64,000 bases of DNA, taken from assembly GCA_021234155.1 (NCBI GenBank), contig JAJEKV010000045.1, positions 8,231,105 through 8,295,104 of the forward strand, given 5' to 3'. Source of the DNA: Isoetes taiwanensis. Taxonomy: Eukaryota > Streptophyta > Lycopodiopsida > Isoetales > Isoetaceae. Under the pieces are notes generated by a model that was given only the letters and a program-made list of their open reading frames with translations, was not told the origin of the DNA and made no database searches. Numbering within the stretch: position 1 is the stretch's first letter; each line of letters begins with the position of its first letter. Below, in pieces: positions 12,421-24,699 of this stretch. Both the position numbers and the translations under genes were made by a program.

Positions 12421-13200
12421 GTTAAGTGCGAATGCCAGGGGCTGCTATCTTAGCAAGTTCTTCACGACTTCCCTGTAGTACCCTCAACTGGACCGAGAAA
12501 CTTACACCTCGCACATTCTTAGCCGCCACCCTTTGAATCATCACTCAATCTTGGCCCGGTCCGGCCGAGATGCTCTTCACCGAGATCACATGACCAAGGT
12601 ATTCCCACCTTCCCTCAAGGCGAAGCGGCACTTCTCGACAACTTGGCGATATAACCGTGCTTCTCTTCAACTTCTCTAGTACCCTTCTCAAGTGTTGCAC
12701 GTGTTTTCAAGGGATCTCGCTATACACCAAAATGTCGCCAAAGAAAACAATCACAAAGGTGTCCGTGAACTCCCTCAAGATATCGCTCATAAGCCTCATG
12801 AACGCTATGGGGTATTTGATAAGCCGAAAGGCATCATCGCGGAACTCATAATGCCCATACCACCGGCCCGAAGGCGGTCTTGTGGATATCCTCCTCCTTT
12901 ATTCGTATTCCGATGATAACCTCGACCTTAAGTCGATTTTGGAAGAAGATCTTTTGCTCCTTGAAGCTGATCCATCAAGTCGTCCCGATCTTGGAAGCGA
13001 TACTTGTTCTTAATGGTGTGCTTATTCAACTGCCTATAGTCTATGCACATCCTCAAAGATCCATCCTTCTTCTTGACAAAAAGAATGGGCGCTCCAAACG
13101 GCGAGACACTAGGTCTAATGAAACCTAGGTCGAAAGCAGCCCTCCCCGAAATCGCTTTTCGCCCGGACAACCCCTGGCGCTGTCATTCTATATGGAGCCT
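12421..13200 (-). pseudogene. Ty3/gypsy reverse transcriptase remnant
   Basis: The N-terminal fingers and palm of RT are clear at 13,170-12,928: [20 protein letters not shown], then [12 protein letters not shown] and [12 protein letters not shown]. The palm around the YxDD site should lie at about 12,930-12,700 but is broken by frameshifts, and I cannot read an intact active site. The fragment [11 protein letters not shown] is typical of chromovirus RTs. It would copy element RNA into DNA. Confidence 0.88.
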
Positions 13201-13449
13201 TGCTTGTTGGCTTTGTTCCCGGTTCGAAAAGCTATCTCAAGACTCGACTCTCTATAAGGAGGGAGCCGCTGATCTCATCCGAAAGAGATCGTGGAACTCC
13301 GTGGGATCAACTTAGCTATTTGCCTTCGGAATCCTTGCCGAGCATCTTGTCTTCTTTTGTTCCTTCCGATCCCCGCTCACTAATCTCAAGCTTGAAGATG
13401 TATGCCACTTGCTTACTCTTGATGCACTTGAACAGCCGCTTAGAAGACA

Positions 13450-13983
13450 TACAATCGCATGATGGGAACAACTTTTTTACCTCGTTATCTCAATGATCTT
13501 GCCGCCGTCTTTGGGAAGGTCACCTTCCGCTTCACAATCAATAATGGCCCTGCTGGTCCAAGGTACTCCATACCTATTATCAAGTCGTATTTGCCGATGC
13601 CCATTACCTCTGCCCCTTATCTCGATCTTAATCCCCGGCAAGTCGATGTCAAAGTTGATTCTTTTTACCCCGCCGTCCGCCTTTACTGCTCCACTTGCTA
13701 AGACAACGGGCCTTGGCTTTGACTTTAATGGTTTCAACTTCAACATTTGAACCATTCTCGAGATGCAAAGTTATGGCTCTTCTTCGAATCTATCGTGACT
13801 ATAAATGACTTGGCCTTGGCCTTTCTCCTTAATCGCGGAAATTATTTTATAACCGGCTTCGCTGCTCTCAGTATCTATTGCGGCAAAGATATGACACTCA
13901 CCCCTCATGTAGTCAGCGGCCTCCTCGCCATTGCCGTCAGTGACAGTGTCCCAATCTCCCAACTCTGCTAGCGCTGCATTCAT
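13450..13983 (-). pseudogene. Ty3/gypsy protease and linker remnant
   Basis: Minus-strand frames at 13,983-13,771 and 13,755-13,477 lie upstream of RT. The second carries the retropepsin-like latter half (INFDIDLPGIKIEIRGRG, then AIIDCEAEGD). The active-site D-S/T-G triad is not readable in either frame, so assignment depends on position between gag and RT. Confidence 0.5.
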
Positions 13984-14190
13984 GACATATGGGCGGGCCG
14001 TCCTATGGTCTGGCTACTGGAAACACAAATGCTTTTTCTATGCCTCCACATCGCTTTTCCTTTGCATGGCTCGGCAAAGGATCGCGACCGCTTTGGAGTA
14101 GTTTGACCCTTCCCGCTTTGTCTTTGAAAGACACCCGCTTCTTCTCCTTTGCTTCCCTTGATTGCCACTATATCATAGCTCGATAGATGC
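13984..14190 (-). pseudogene. Gypsy gag nucleocapsid remnant
   Basis: A basic stretch (SGKGQTTPKRSRSF, then CKGKAMWRHRKSIC) sits where the zinc-knuckle nucleocapsid is expected. The CCHC pattern is degraded. It is in line with the gag pieces further upstream on the minus strand. Confidence 0.4.
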
Positions 14191-14810
14191 CCGCGATCTA
14201 AACATTAGATGTGTTAGATCCGCATCTGCACATCTGTATCAAAGATCTAACGTAAAGATGCTTACACACCTTTTTAAAAAAATTAGCCCTTTTTTCCCTT
14301 TTAGGTTTTGCAATCGCTAGACATTGCCACACAGCTCAAAACGATTTTTGGCACTCCGATGGGGAATTGATTCTCTGCTACTCGAATCCAGGGACTTTGT
14401 ACCGATTTAACCATATATGGTCTGAGCCCATTCAGCCAAAAATGTAGCTTTTTTTATGACAAACATGTAGTTTTCAAGGAATGCCTTGTTCAACACCTAA
14501 TGATCGGAACTTGCTCTTCAATTCCTTTTCAATCTCACCTAAAACTCATTCAAAAGAGCAACAACTTGCATTTAATGATCACGAACTTCCAGTGGGCATT
14601 CAAGCAGCTAGCATTTACATGTAACAATAGGTATAATAGTAAAGTAATAATAGGTATAATGATCAAGGCAAGGCTATTGTAGATTTAGAAGAAATTTTAA
14701 TTTTACAAACGATTTTATTCGCATCTAAAAGTATAGATGTTTTCTGATGCTTACGATGCTTTAGATCTACGATCCGACGCATCTATCTTTAGATGCTTTT
14801 CAAGCACCGC
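14191..14810. mobile_element. Probable AT-rich nested insertion in gag
   Basis: The gypsy coding signal stops at about 14,190 and resumes at about 14,810. The interval is AT-rich and its two ends share short palindromic words (GATCCGCATC near 14,217, GATCCGACGCATC near 14,771, several AGATGC). That suggests a small inverted-repeat element. No precise terminal repeat or duplication could be set. Confidence 0.35.
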
Positions 14811-15700
14811 ACTATATGGGGCTCTAGCTGGGTCCCGGGGTCGCCCTTGGGCTAAAATGCCTCACGCCTTTGCCTTTATCTTGGTAATACCGCGTGCCTC
14901 GCCTCGCTATTCTCGAGGTCCCCGTTTCCTTGCAAGCTTATTGCCTTGGCCCGACATCTTTTCTAGGGTTTATTGCCCCACAAGCTTCATGGATCTCCTC
15001 ATTCGACCTTCAATGTAACTTTCCACCGCATGTTTTCACCTAACTTTGCACATATGCCTCTTAGCCTCATAAATTCCTCCGTGTATTTCGGTAGACTGAC
15101 TTGTTGCCTTGTCGCAGCACAGCCGGCTAGCCGCATCATATCTTGGACTTTGTATTGCTCTCTTGAACGTAATGGCGGCTTTTGGCTTTGCTTAAACTGT
15201 GAACACGGCATCCACCGCTTTAGGCCATGAGCCTTGGCATAGCCCTTCCACCAATCGTCTTTGCTCGCCGGGTTATTTGTGCCACCACGCCTTTATCACT
15301 ATCAACTACATACCATAGGCATTTGCCCGTGTTAAGCTCATCTCGTCGAGCCAAGCCTCTGCCTCCATGCGTGCGCTGTTGTTTCCTTTGAGAATTGCCG
15401 AGCTTCGGCCTTCCAAACGTTTCCCAATCGCGAGTCTACTTTCTTACGGTAGTGAGGTTCTTGTGTCCCTTTATCGTCCCTGGGTGGTTTCCTCGCCTTT
15501 TAAATGCCTTTCGGACTTGGTTACGCTCTTCTTCTTCCACTGCCATACTCCAGAATGGAATTAAAGTCGAGCTTTAGTCGGTCAGAAGTGGGGACCTTCC
15601 TCTCTTAACTCCTCTTTATCTCTGTTCATTTGATGCTTCTGCGGCGGTTAGCGTTACCACCAGAACTGCTCCTGCTTGTCGCGAAGTAGCAGGAATATCT
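14811..15700 (-). pseudogene. Ty3/gypsy gag (capsid) remnant
   Basis: The minus strand holds capsid-like blocks: EAEAWLDEMSLTR (about 15,360), which resembles the E-A-x-x-W-L motif of plant gypsy gag, and SLPKYTEEFMRLRGICAKLG (about 15,090-15,030), which resembles the 'Y..eF.rL..y' helix. They fall in different frames. The start of gag and any primer-binding site are not identifiable. Confidence 0.6.
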
Positions 15701-18700
15701 TTTTCCTCGAGGTCCGGCCCTCATTTTGCGATATTTCTTCTTACGGGTCATTTTGTCCAAATTCTTGGCAAGGGGTTCCTGTCGGCGTGGCACAGGCGGG
15801 GCTCGCTCCCACTGTAAGTTCCCCGCGGTTGTCGTTCTCCTCGCTTAGGCCTCTAGTCAGCATACCGCAAGTGGTTCATATCTACATGGTTAGTTTTCCT
15901 TGCTTTCTTGCATTTCATTTATGTTTGTTGGCATGGTTGAGGGGACACAAAATATATCAACAAAAACATTTATAGTGCAAGAGAATTCTATTTATATTTT
16001 TATATTACACTAATACAAGAACTTGCAACTAACGCTAATCATTTCTGTTGATGTCGGTAAGATGGATTATCCTCCCGTGAACTTTTTTCACTTGGGCTGT
16101 TTCCCCTTTGAATGGCCTAAGTTCCTAAGGACATTAATATCGAATCCACCTTGTAATGCCCTTGCCAAATCTTTATTTTGCGATTGGGTATAAGGCTGTG
16201 TGATCTTGCACGCGCTTTATGGGTATAAGCGAGAAGTCGAAGGCGTCGAGTGCTCACCGCTCTTTTTCACGAGGATTGCATGCTGGGTGTTAAGGGGGTA
16301 GCCGTGCATGCCGGCGAATCACGAGTGCTGTCGGCTGACGATACTCCTTCACCATCTCTGGGGGTGAATTCGCGGTGGATAAGCTATTCTTCATCCATCG
16401 GCAATGGCAGCGGGTAATGGCGTAGTGACTTTGTCGTTCACGAGGCCGGGTCCTCGACCCTCGTTATCCAGCTCGCGTGTGCCGCGAAATCATGTTACCT
16501 CCGTGGTGAGCTCCACAATAGTCTCGGTATTCTTTGACCCTCACGAGGTCCGGTCGCTGTCCTATCGAGGTGCTGCTGATTGACTTCATTCGGATGGCGC
16601 AGTGCATATGGCGGATTATCTGTTCTGGAGCAAGGAACTCTTCCTCGTCGGTAACTTGTTCTCGGCCTTATGCGCCTCCATAATCGCACGATGTTCTTTG
16701 TAGGCTGGGTGTAATTAAACTCTCCGTGTAAGTCTGTCGGCTTCCGCCGCCCGGAAGTCGGACTCTCCTCGAGACTGATGAAGTCGTCCAAGTCAAGTTC
16801 GGGTTAGTGCGGCGATACCGGTGTTACTCCCTTTCCACACTTTCGGGAGGTTTTGAATGTCGGCAAGATGACTCTCACCTTCAGCTGATAATGGGAGCTA
16901 GGCTTGTGATGCACAACGCAGGGGTGGTAGCGACTCACGAGTCGCGGCTTCTTTAATCTTGCCACTCACCTTTCTGCTTGTCGCCCGGCTCCTCTGTTGG
17001 GTCGGGCTTCGACATCGTCTTCCTCCTCCTCCAGTTCTGTTCAATAGGAGTCTTCTTCCCTTCCCTTCTGCTCCCCGTTCATCGCATTAGCGAAGACGTT
17101 GTTATATTTGCTTTATGGCTAATGGGTCCACGTCCATGGGGGAATGGAGGTTTCCCCACCGGTGTTCACCGGCGCGGTGGGTAGAAAAGATTGCCCGAGG
17201 CGGTTGAAAGAGATACTTGAGTCTGTTGGCCAGTTAGGACCATTGGCTTTCGGGTGTCTTTGATGCGCTTTGTTTAGTAGAGGGAATTATTTGGCGATGT
17301 TAGGGACAGCCGTCTAATCTTTCTACCTGGGGAATTTGTCACAAGACAAAATATCTACAAGGGGGAGTTACTTGGCTGGTTCACCCTAGCTTGGAACTTC
17401 AGTCAAGACTCTACTATAAAATTTTGAGATTGGCGTGCAAGGTTGCTTGGGCGATCTACCTCCTTCCACGAAGATTTGGAAGATTTAGTGGAAGCGTCGG
17501 CCTCGGTGACATGTTATTTGTGGCTATTACCATCTCGGAAATGAAGTTGCCATTGATTAGTGCGAGGAAGAGGGGTAACAAGCGGTTGCAAAACCTTCGG
17601 GGGAGTTGGAGATAAATTTGAAGGCGAGAGCTGATTTGTAGGGTGCTATCGAGGAAGTGGCGGACCTATTTACATAGAAAAAGGGAAACCCTAATTTTTG
17701 GATGACCATGTAATAAAAATTCCACTGCTTCCTTCATTTTGATCGGGTCCTCTCGCACCTTGACATGAATATGAGGTCTGTCTTCCCACCGATTTTGAAT
17801 ATCTCCACATACCATTATGACCCCTCTATAAGATCTTTCGCCACGGACTGGAGGTTCTACTGACCTTTATTATTCAGTCTTATCCTTCTAAACGTCGATA
17901 CATCTGCGGGTTTATACTTGATTAACATCTTCATCATCCTTTACGCTTTTTACATTTGAAGAGGTCTTGCCTTTGCTTGGTCCCGCCTTTTATTGTTTTT
18001 GTGATCCTGTGAAATTACAAAAGACATGGGTTAATCTTTTAATGCTAAAATATATGTCGAGTCGACATAGCGTAACAAAAACGTGCGGCACGATTTTGAA
18101 ATGAATAAGAGCAAGTTCATTTACTTTAATTAGGGGCGCCAGCGCCGCTTTGTCCCCCAATGCAATGCAAAAATACGCTTGGCGTATGAAGTGACCTTAA
18201 AGATAAAGAAACTAATGTAAAACTAATTAAAGCTGCGCTGTATATGCTTTTTTTTGAATCAAAATGCTCAGACACAACCAACTTTAAAAAATACAACTTA
18301 AGAAGTCAATCTTAAAACCACAACTTAAAAGACACAACTAATTATAAAACAATAACTAGCTACTGAATGCTGTTTTAGCTAAGCATACAAGCTTGAAATA
18401 GCACATACAACATTAAAAGAAAGAAACAACATGCACACATCAAGCATTTATTTGCATACATTTTTGGGACATATGAACTCAAATATTAGAGGAAATATGC
18501 TTCCTAATCGATAATAACTCTATTATTACGTAACAAATCCCAAAACCTAACAAAAAAAGGACCATACGTAAATAAATTCTGGAACAAAAACAGATTCATA
18601 CCAGGCTATTTGGATTTGTGCTTTAAGCTTGTTCACCTTTATCGGGGCTTTAGATTTGTGATTTGGCACGTAAGCCCCATCTCCCACTCACCGACGCTGG

Positions 18701-20250
18701 GCCGCCAGTTCCCTCTAGACGCCATAGAACTGCGAAGTCGGATAATATGAGGCCCAGGGGTTTTTGGTTTAAACTTATATGTATGTGTTCATAATCTAGG
18801 TCAGTCAGTTTACAAATCAAATTCAAATTGCCGTTTTAATTTATGTACTTTAATTAACCCGAATCCGGCTCATTTGCAAAATTTAAATTGTGTTTTTTCT
18901 TTTTAGTGCAATTTCAAGATAACAATTAATTATTAATTTCAAAAAACGTATGTGGCAATCTACTACCACCTAATCGCCACCTACTAATGAGCTTCCAAGA
19001 TCATTCCTACTATCCGAGGCCCAAGAACAATCACTATCGTAGAGCCAAGATCAGCCTACAACAAGCCCCTTCAATCCCATTCGGACGAGCATGGGCACAT
19101 TTTGTAGCATGGCCAAAAGAACGCCCGAAAAAGATATTTATATTTGGATATTCAAAAAAATAATATATCATAACGTGTCGTAATGATGTTGTGAATTTTG
19201 AATTTCTTTGATGGTCTTTAGTTTGCATCTTATTAACCCATGAAACTACATTAATGAAAAATCGTAGTTTTCTTAGGGTTGGTCATACCGTTGAGGGCAT
19301 TAAAAGACTGATTCAATGTTTTCGACATTGCATATAAAAACATAATAAACTAATGACATAAAAGTATAGCAGTAAAATTAAGGCCAGCGCGAAGTTTGTA
19401 TTCATATTCCAAAAGTATATGTACATTTCTTCTTCTACAAAAATGCCCGGTGGCGAATTCTTTCTATCTCTACAATATGTCCACATAGGGCCCTTCATCG
19501 CCCAATATCTAAAAAGTCCTGACGGTCCACCTGATATGACGGGATCCTCATCTTCCCCTCGCTAATGTGTCGAAGTCTCCAACCGGAAAGTGTTGTATCG
19601 CATCCTTGATACTTATAAATCAAATCCTCAGACTTATTTATTGAGCCTTACTAAGAGCATGAGGAGCCGCCTGACATGTCCGGGGAGATTCGGAAGTTTC
19701 CCATGGCCCCGACGATCTGGTCTAATGGATTCTCAACTCTCTTTGAACGTTTTTGAAACGGCTGAAACCAAAGCAATATCTTGTCACGTATCCGAGAGTT
19801 GATGGTGCGTCCGAAGGTATTTGAACTAGAACCAGGTGTATTTGAACTAGGGATCGGCCGGTGTCCATGCGCCAAGGAAAATCCATGGCACTAGAACGAG
19901 AAAATTAAGTAATTAGGCAAATGATATATTACTCCCCCCATAAAATGATTCCCCAACATACATAATTCAAAACGCCGGTAGCGTTTAAGCTGTTTTTTCA
20001 CGATCGAATCCTCGTTCGCAGCTTTGCATTTGTATAGAACCGGTATGAAATAGAAAAATCCAAATAAAAACGCCGCTGGGCCGCTTTGATTAACCTAGTG
20101 GAAAATTGAACCCCAAAAATAGAAATGCGCCAAGCAATTTCTCCCATTCTAACATATTATTCCTAACGAAATGCATAACGTAATCACTAATTCAAAATAT
20201 GAAGCCAGTTAGAGCAGGATATATAATAATAATAATTCCTTGTTTAGTTC
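15701..20250. other. Intergenic DNA, no supported gene; 5' LTR of the gypsy element not found
   Basis: I looked here for a second copy of the 7,996-9,565 LTR (TGTGACGTCCCC, GCCACATTCTCC) and saw none. A GC-richer stretch at 16,040-17,200 has a 98-codon minus frame (16,791-16,495) without a recognisable domain; it may be more decayed retroelement. From 17,650 the DNA is AT-rich with nothing recognisable. Confidence 0.4.
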
Positions 20251-20254
20251 AATA

Positions 20255-20400
20255 TTTAGTTCATTGTTTTAGTTCATTATTTGGAGCAGATAGAGGAAGA
20301 GCTAGTGAAATATAGAATAAGAGCAGATACGCGGAATCATATAAGCAAAGATCATAGAGCCCATATATCATCTGCCAGATAGACTATAGATCAATATGTA
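20255..20400 (+). repeat. Dispersed repeat, copy 1
   Basis: The text TTTAGTTCATTATTTGGAG, then GGAAGAGCTAG and ATAGAATAAG, through to AGATCATAGAGCC, recurs in the same order at 23,005-23,140 with substitutions. Family unknown. Confidence 0.45.
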
Positions 20401-22677
20401 GCATAATAACAGGGGGTTTTCTTTGTGTTTTGCACGCTTTCACAAAGGTTTTCCTAAGATTTTCATGGCGATTGAATGGATGTACTAAATGCGCATATCT
20501 AGAGTGCACCATTTCTTAGTCGTCGATTTTTTTTTTTTTCAATGGTCCAACATCCAAGGGCCCACAAATAAAAGCTCTTTTTATTTTAAGGGGCTGAACA
20601 TGCAAGCCTGCGTTGATAGCATTTTAGGGCATTTTGTGGCTTCTTTCTGAAAATTGGTAATTTAGGGCTAGGCCTTCGAGTCGAGGTTGATTATGCGATG
20701 CGCCAGTTTTCTTGGAAACCCGCAAAGGGAAAAAAATCAGGAAATAATCCCAAATTTTATGCCTTCTTGCTCCAGCGATTATGGTTTACCAGCGATATCG
20801 TGAAAGCAAGTGAGGCGCCTAATGCTCCGCGGTATTTGTTTAAGATCAAAGGAACGGATGGCGCAAAGCCCGGGTTGCATAAGGAATGGGGGTTCCGCGG
20901 AAAATAGAAGCGGTTCAGAAATTTTGTCAATCAAACTTTCAAGTCGAACAATTCCACCATAGAATCTCGACGCAGCACTCTAACATCAACTAACGAGGGG
21001 GCAAGCCACACCAAGAGGGGTTCGATGAGTCTGCTTTGCCCCTAGTATTGTGGACCACTTTCATTTTAAATTGATCCAGGAGATACCCCCACAAGGTGGA
21101 AACTTGTACGTAGGCTTTAAAAATACTAGATAAACTAGAAGACGAGTTCCCTCCTTTTTCCTTCTTATCTTTGATCCGCAAGGATATGGCAAGCCAGCGG
21201 CGGGGGCTTTTGAGCTTTTTGCCAGATGGATGAGGGACCGAAATGAAGCATGCATCAGAATGGCATCCTTCCTTTTTTGTTTTACAGAAAGGCCGGGCGG
21301 GCGAGTTCAATCGTAACGATGAAAACAACATGGCGGGGCAATAAGATTGGCATATATTTTATAGCAATGGAGGGCTGGTCTTCGGTCTCTTCTTTCGAAT
21401 ATTCAAAGAAGCATTATCTCCGCAATATCTTGAGACATTCTTTACAGTAGCTTAAAGCCGGCAATGAACAGAGGGAGGTGGCAAAAATAGATGGTGATTG
21501 ATTCCCTCTATAGGATCCGACAGCGTGGTATGGTCTGAAGAAACAATCAATGTTTTTTCAGGTTCCATCCTTTTTCCTGCATATCCCGCCAGAAAAAGAA
21601 ATAATCATGGCATGTTCAAATTATAGCATGTTTCAAGTACGATGTTAAGTGCCATGTTTCTTGGTCCAATGGTCGCAATCCATCAGCGTGTAACCTTGTC
21701 GTGAGTAGCAATCGCGGAAATATCTTGGACAGATTGGGCTATACACGGACAATATCTTGGACAGATTGGGGGGCATTGTTGCGCCGTTCGTTTTATTTCC
21801 CTCTGGTGATACCGCTATTGTATATTGTCTATCCTCATTCCGTGAATATGTAAAAGCGATCGGATGCTTCAAACTTAGCGGGAAAGCGGATCCAGATCCA
21901 GAGTGCTGCGCCTTGCCTTTGGGGATGGCGCGAAAAGGAGTCATGGAGGCATGGCTTATGCTCACTTGTTTTCGGACATCCGTTATTTCCTCCGCCATGT
22001 TCGCGACTATGCCATTCTATTACGTGGCCGAGCTAATATTTTACTTTATCGGTTTGTATTGCCTCAATTTGAGGCTAAATTATGTATAGCGAAGTATATG
22101 TCCAAACTATCTCCCTCAGGCAGTTGACGACGCCGCATTCGGATCCCTCCGGTTCTTACGAAAGCATTTGTTAAGGGCTGTAAGCCCGTGGGTTAAGGTA
22201 CGCTATAGTGCGGTATATATCGGAACAATAGTTCTCCTCCTTTACTAAAACAATTGGGGCAAAAGTTTTTTCAAGTGCCAATTTTGTTGGACTTTCATGT
22301 GTGACGGGGTTTATACTTTGTTGCCTCGCATCAAAAGTGGATACAAAATGAAGTCAAAGGAGATCCCATAAGGACATGTCTATTGGTGGCATTTTGTTGT
22401 ATCGCATATTTAGAACGGTCCGGGTAAAAGGGTTGTCAGAAAAAGTTTGCAAAGTTGCAACTTGTTTAAAAAACTCCATTTGAGCTATTTGCAATTGAGC
22501 TCAAACGTTAGCGAAGAGGATATTGTCACCAATAAAAACCCCATATTTGCATCATTTTGCTCAATTTGTTTTTTATTCCAAGTGTGAAGTCACGTTGCTT
22601 GTTTTAGCCCCGTGGGACAAAATTTTTTTTTAACCTATAACAAAAACCATTTACATTTACATGCCTTTATATTAAAT
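20401..22677. other. Intergenic DNA with unrecognised open frames
   Basis: Frames at 20,698-20,907 and 21,757-22,127 (plus) look somewhat protein-like but match nothing I know. A poly-T run lies at about 20,527-20,540. No promoter or RNA gene is supported. Confidence 0.35.
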
Positions 22678-22984
22678 CCCCTTCAAACCCCTTTGGTTTT
22701 GGGTGCATATTCACACGGGGTGACGCGTGGCGCCGAGAGCCCTTATAATTATGTTTTTGTATGTACAAAATCAACATCATATAGTATATTATCTCAAATC
22801 TTATAGTATTTGCGAATCTTACATGACAAGATAGCAAATTCGTACATCTATACCCCAAAATGAGGAACTTTGTGTGCGGTGTAGATTAAGGAATAAGGGG
22901 TGAATATGCCTATCCAATCCAGCGGCTCACCGTTGCGGTCACCCCTGTAGAATATGCACCCAAACCAAAGGGGGTTTGAAGGGG
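22678..22984. mobile_element. 307-bp MITE, deletion derivative of the 34.5-44.3 kb transposon
   Basis: Terminal inverted repeats of about 48 bp: the left end runs CCCCTTCAAACCCCTTTGG through GGGTGCATATTCACACGG to GGGTGAC, and the right end carries the reverse complement (GTCACCCC, GAATATGCACCCAAACC, GGGGGTTTGAAGGGG). Inside, the left half matches the right end of the large element at 44.1-44.3 kb (shared CTTATAGTATTT and GAGAGC). The right half matches that element's left end at 34.5-34.6 kb (shared GCATATTC, GGGTGAC, CTTTATTC/CTTATTCC, CGCACACAA). It has no coding capacity. A target duplication is not obvious. Confidence 0.82.
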
Positions 22985-23004
22985 TAGGCGGACATAGATC
23001 ATAG

Positions 23005-23150
23005 ATCATTATTTACTTCATTATTTTTTAGATCACATTAATTAGAAAGGGTCGGGAAGAGCTAAAATAGAAATAGAATAAGGAAAGCCCATCATATAGG
23101 CAAGATCCGCGAGAACAAGATCATAGAAGCGGGATCTATATATGAAGGTG
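23005..23150 (+). repeat. Dispersed repeat, copy 2
   Basis: Partner of 20,255-20,400; begins TTATTTACTTCATTATTTTT and continues GGGAAGAGCTAAAATAG. It lies just right of the MITE. Confidence 0.45.
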
Positions 23151-24240
23151 GTAGGGCGATTTAGGACCGGAAACATGTAAAAGTAAATAACATGCTTTAT
23201 GTAAAATAACTACTTTTATGTAAATAGCAGGAAATACTAACCTATTTGTGATTCAGCACCGAGAATTGAGCCTTGCCTTGAGCTGAGCCAACCCAAAGAT
23301 CCGAAAACCAAAGTTGATTTGATTCGAGAAGCCAATAGCAAATGATTTGAGCCTTAATGAAGCCGAAAAAAGCAATAAAGGCCTAATTTGGAAACCGAGA
23401 AGCCAGAAGCTTTAACACAAAAACAAAACCACAAACTCTTGTTATTCAAAGCCGAGAGATTGTAGAGAGCGGCAAAAAAGTTTTAGACATTGTATGGAGC
23501 CTAAGCAAACCTTTGGCTCTAAAACATCTTTTGGAGTCAAACCCTAAAGCGGATGATTGTAGAGCCAAAAAGCTCCCGAAGTTTAAAGCATATAGAAGCC
23601 GGTTTAAAGCGGATAGTTTAAAAAAGTCGAAGATTGATCTTTATAGAAGCCGGAGCTTTATAGAAGTCGGTAGCGACATTGAAGCAGATTAGAATGAGAT
23701 AGATTGCATCTGCGGAAAAAGCGGAAGCCTGGAGATTGAAGCGGAAGCGGGCGCCTGGAATTGGAAGCGAAGCGAAAGCACAGAGTTCAAAAGTTCGAAA
23801 GTGAGAAAAGCAGGTTAAAATGAATGCTAACTTCAAATAATAAGCGCCTTAAAATTTCATCACCGCGCCGATTATCACCCCGCTTAAAATTTATTACAAA
23901 GATTTTTTGTTTTAGGGCCGGTGACTTTAAAAGTTTAAAAGTTATGAGTTAATAGTTAAGTTAGTTGTTAATAGTTATAAGTTAATAGTTTTTAGTTAAG
24001 TTATAAGTTAATAGTTTAAAAGTTATAAATTAATAGTTAAGTTAGTGACCTTAAATCTAACCTTAAAACTTAGTTCTAACAATAAAACTTTTAACCTACA
24101 ATAACTTTCAACCTTAAAATTTCTAACCTATAATAAACTTCTTTAACCTTAAAACTGCTAACCTATAATTAATAACCTTAAAGTTGTTGCTAAAAGGTTA
24201 TTATAGGATAAATTTAGAAGGTTATAAGTAGGGGTTTTTA
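23151..24240. repeat. Simple-repeat-rich intergenic DNA (AGCCGA/GAAGCGG words, then AGTTAATAGTTA words)
   Basis: At 23,280-23,800 short words such as TATAGAAGCCGG and GAAGCGGAAGC recur. At 23,920-24,060 the words AAGTTATAAGTTAATAGTT repeat irregularly. At 24,060-24,200 the opposite-strand counterpart (AACCTATAATAA, CTTAAAACT) follows, so the block could fold back on itself. No gene. Confidence 0.6.
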
Positions 24241-24474
24241 TTTATATATAATGTTGAGGAAAATAATTTGGGGAATCCCATTATATAAATAGAATGATCA
24301 AAATAGAATAAGACATATATGAGGCTTTCATTTATGAACATGTTCATTGAGAGGTTATTTGGATACTAACTTACTATATGTTTTATGCCTTCTAGGTCAA
24401 TGGCATGCAAAATGCTAAAAAAGCCCCAATGATCTTTGATCAAGGCAAGGAAAAATCCCCAACTAATGAACATG

Positions 24475-24610
24475 ATGGCCAAGGAAAGGAAAATACCTCA
24501 AATGATGTTGATGATGCCCAAGGAAAGGAAAAGACTCAAATGATGTTGATGATGGCAAAAGGAAAGGAAAAGACCTCAAATGGAAAAGGATGATGCAAAG
24601 GAAAGGAAAT
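24475..24610 (+). repeat. About 45-bp tandem repeat, three copies
   Basis: The unit AAGGAAAGGAAAA followed by ACCTCAAATG and ATGTTGATGATG occurs three times. An open frame over it (24,405-24,593) gives Gly-Lys-Glu-Lys repeats and is not convincing as a gene, though it may be the N-terminal part of the following transposase. Confidence 0.7.
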
Positions 24611-24699
24611 TGTACTTTATACCGGGTTGATTGGAAAAACAAAGGTCAAAGATCATGCATGCATGCAGAGAAGGCGTTAGAAAGGAAGAGGGATTGTTC

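Noticed and set aside
18690-18720. Helitron end suggested by GACGCTGGGCCGCC
   Set aside because: No mirrored stem and no CTAG at the right distance after it.
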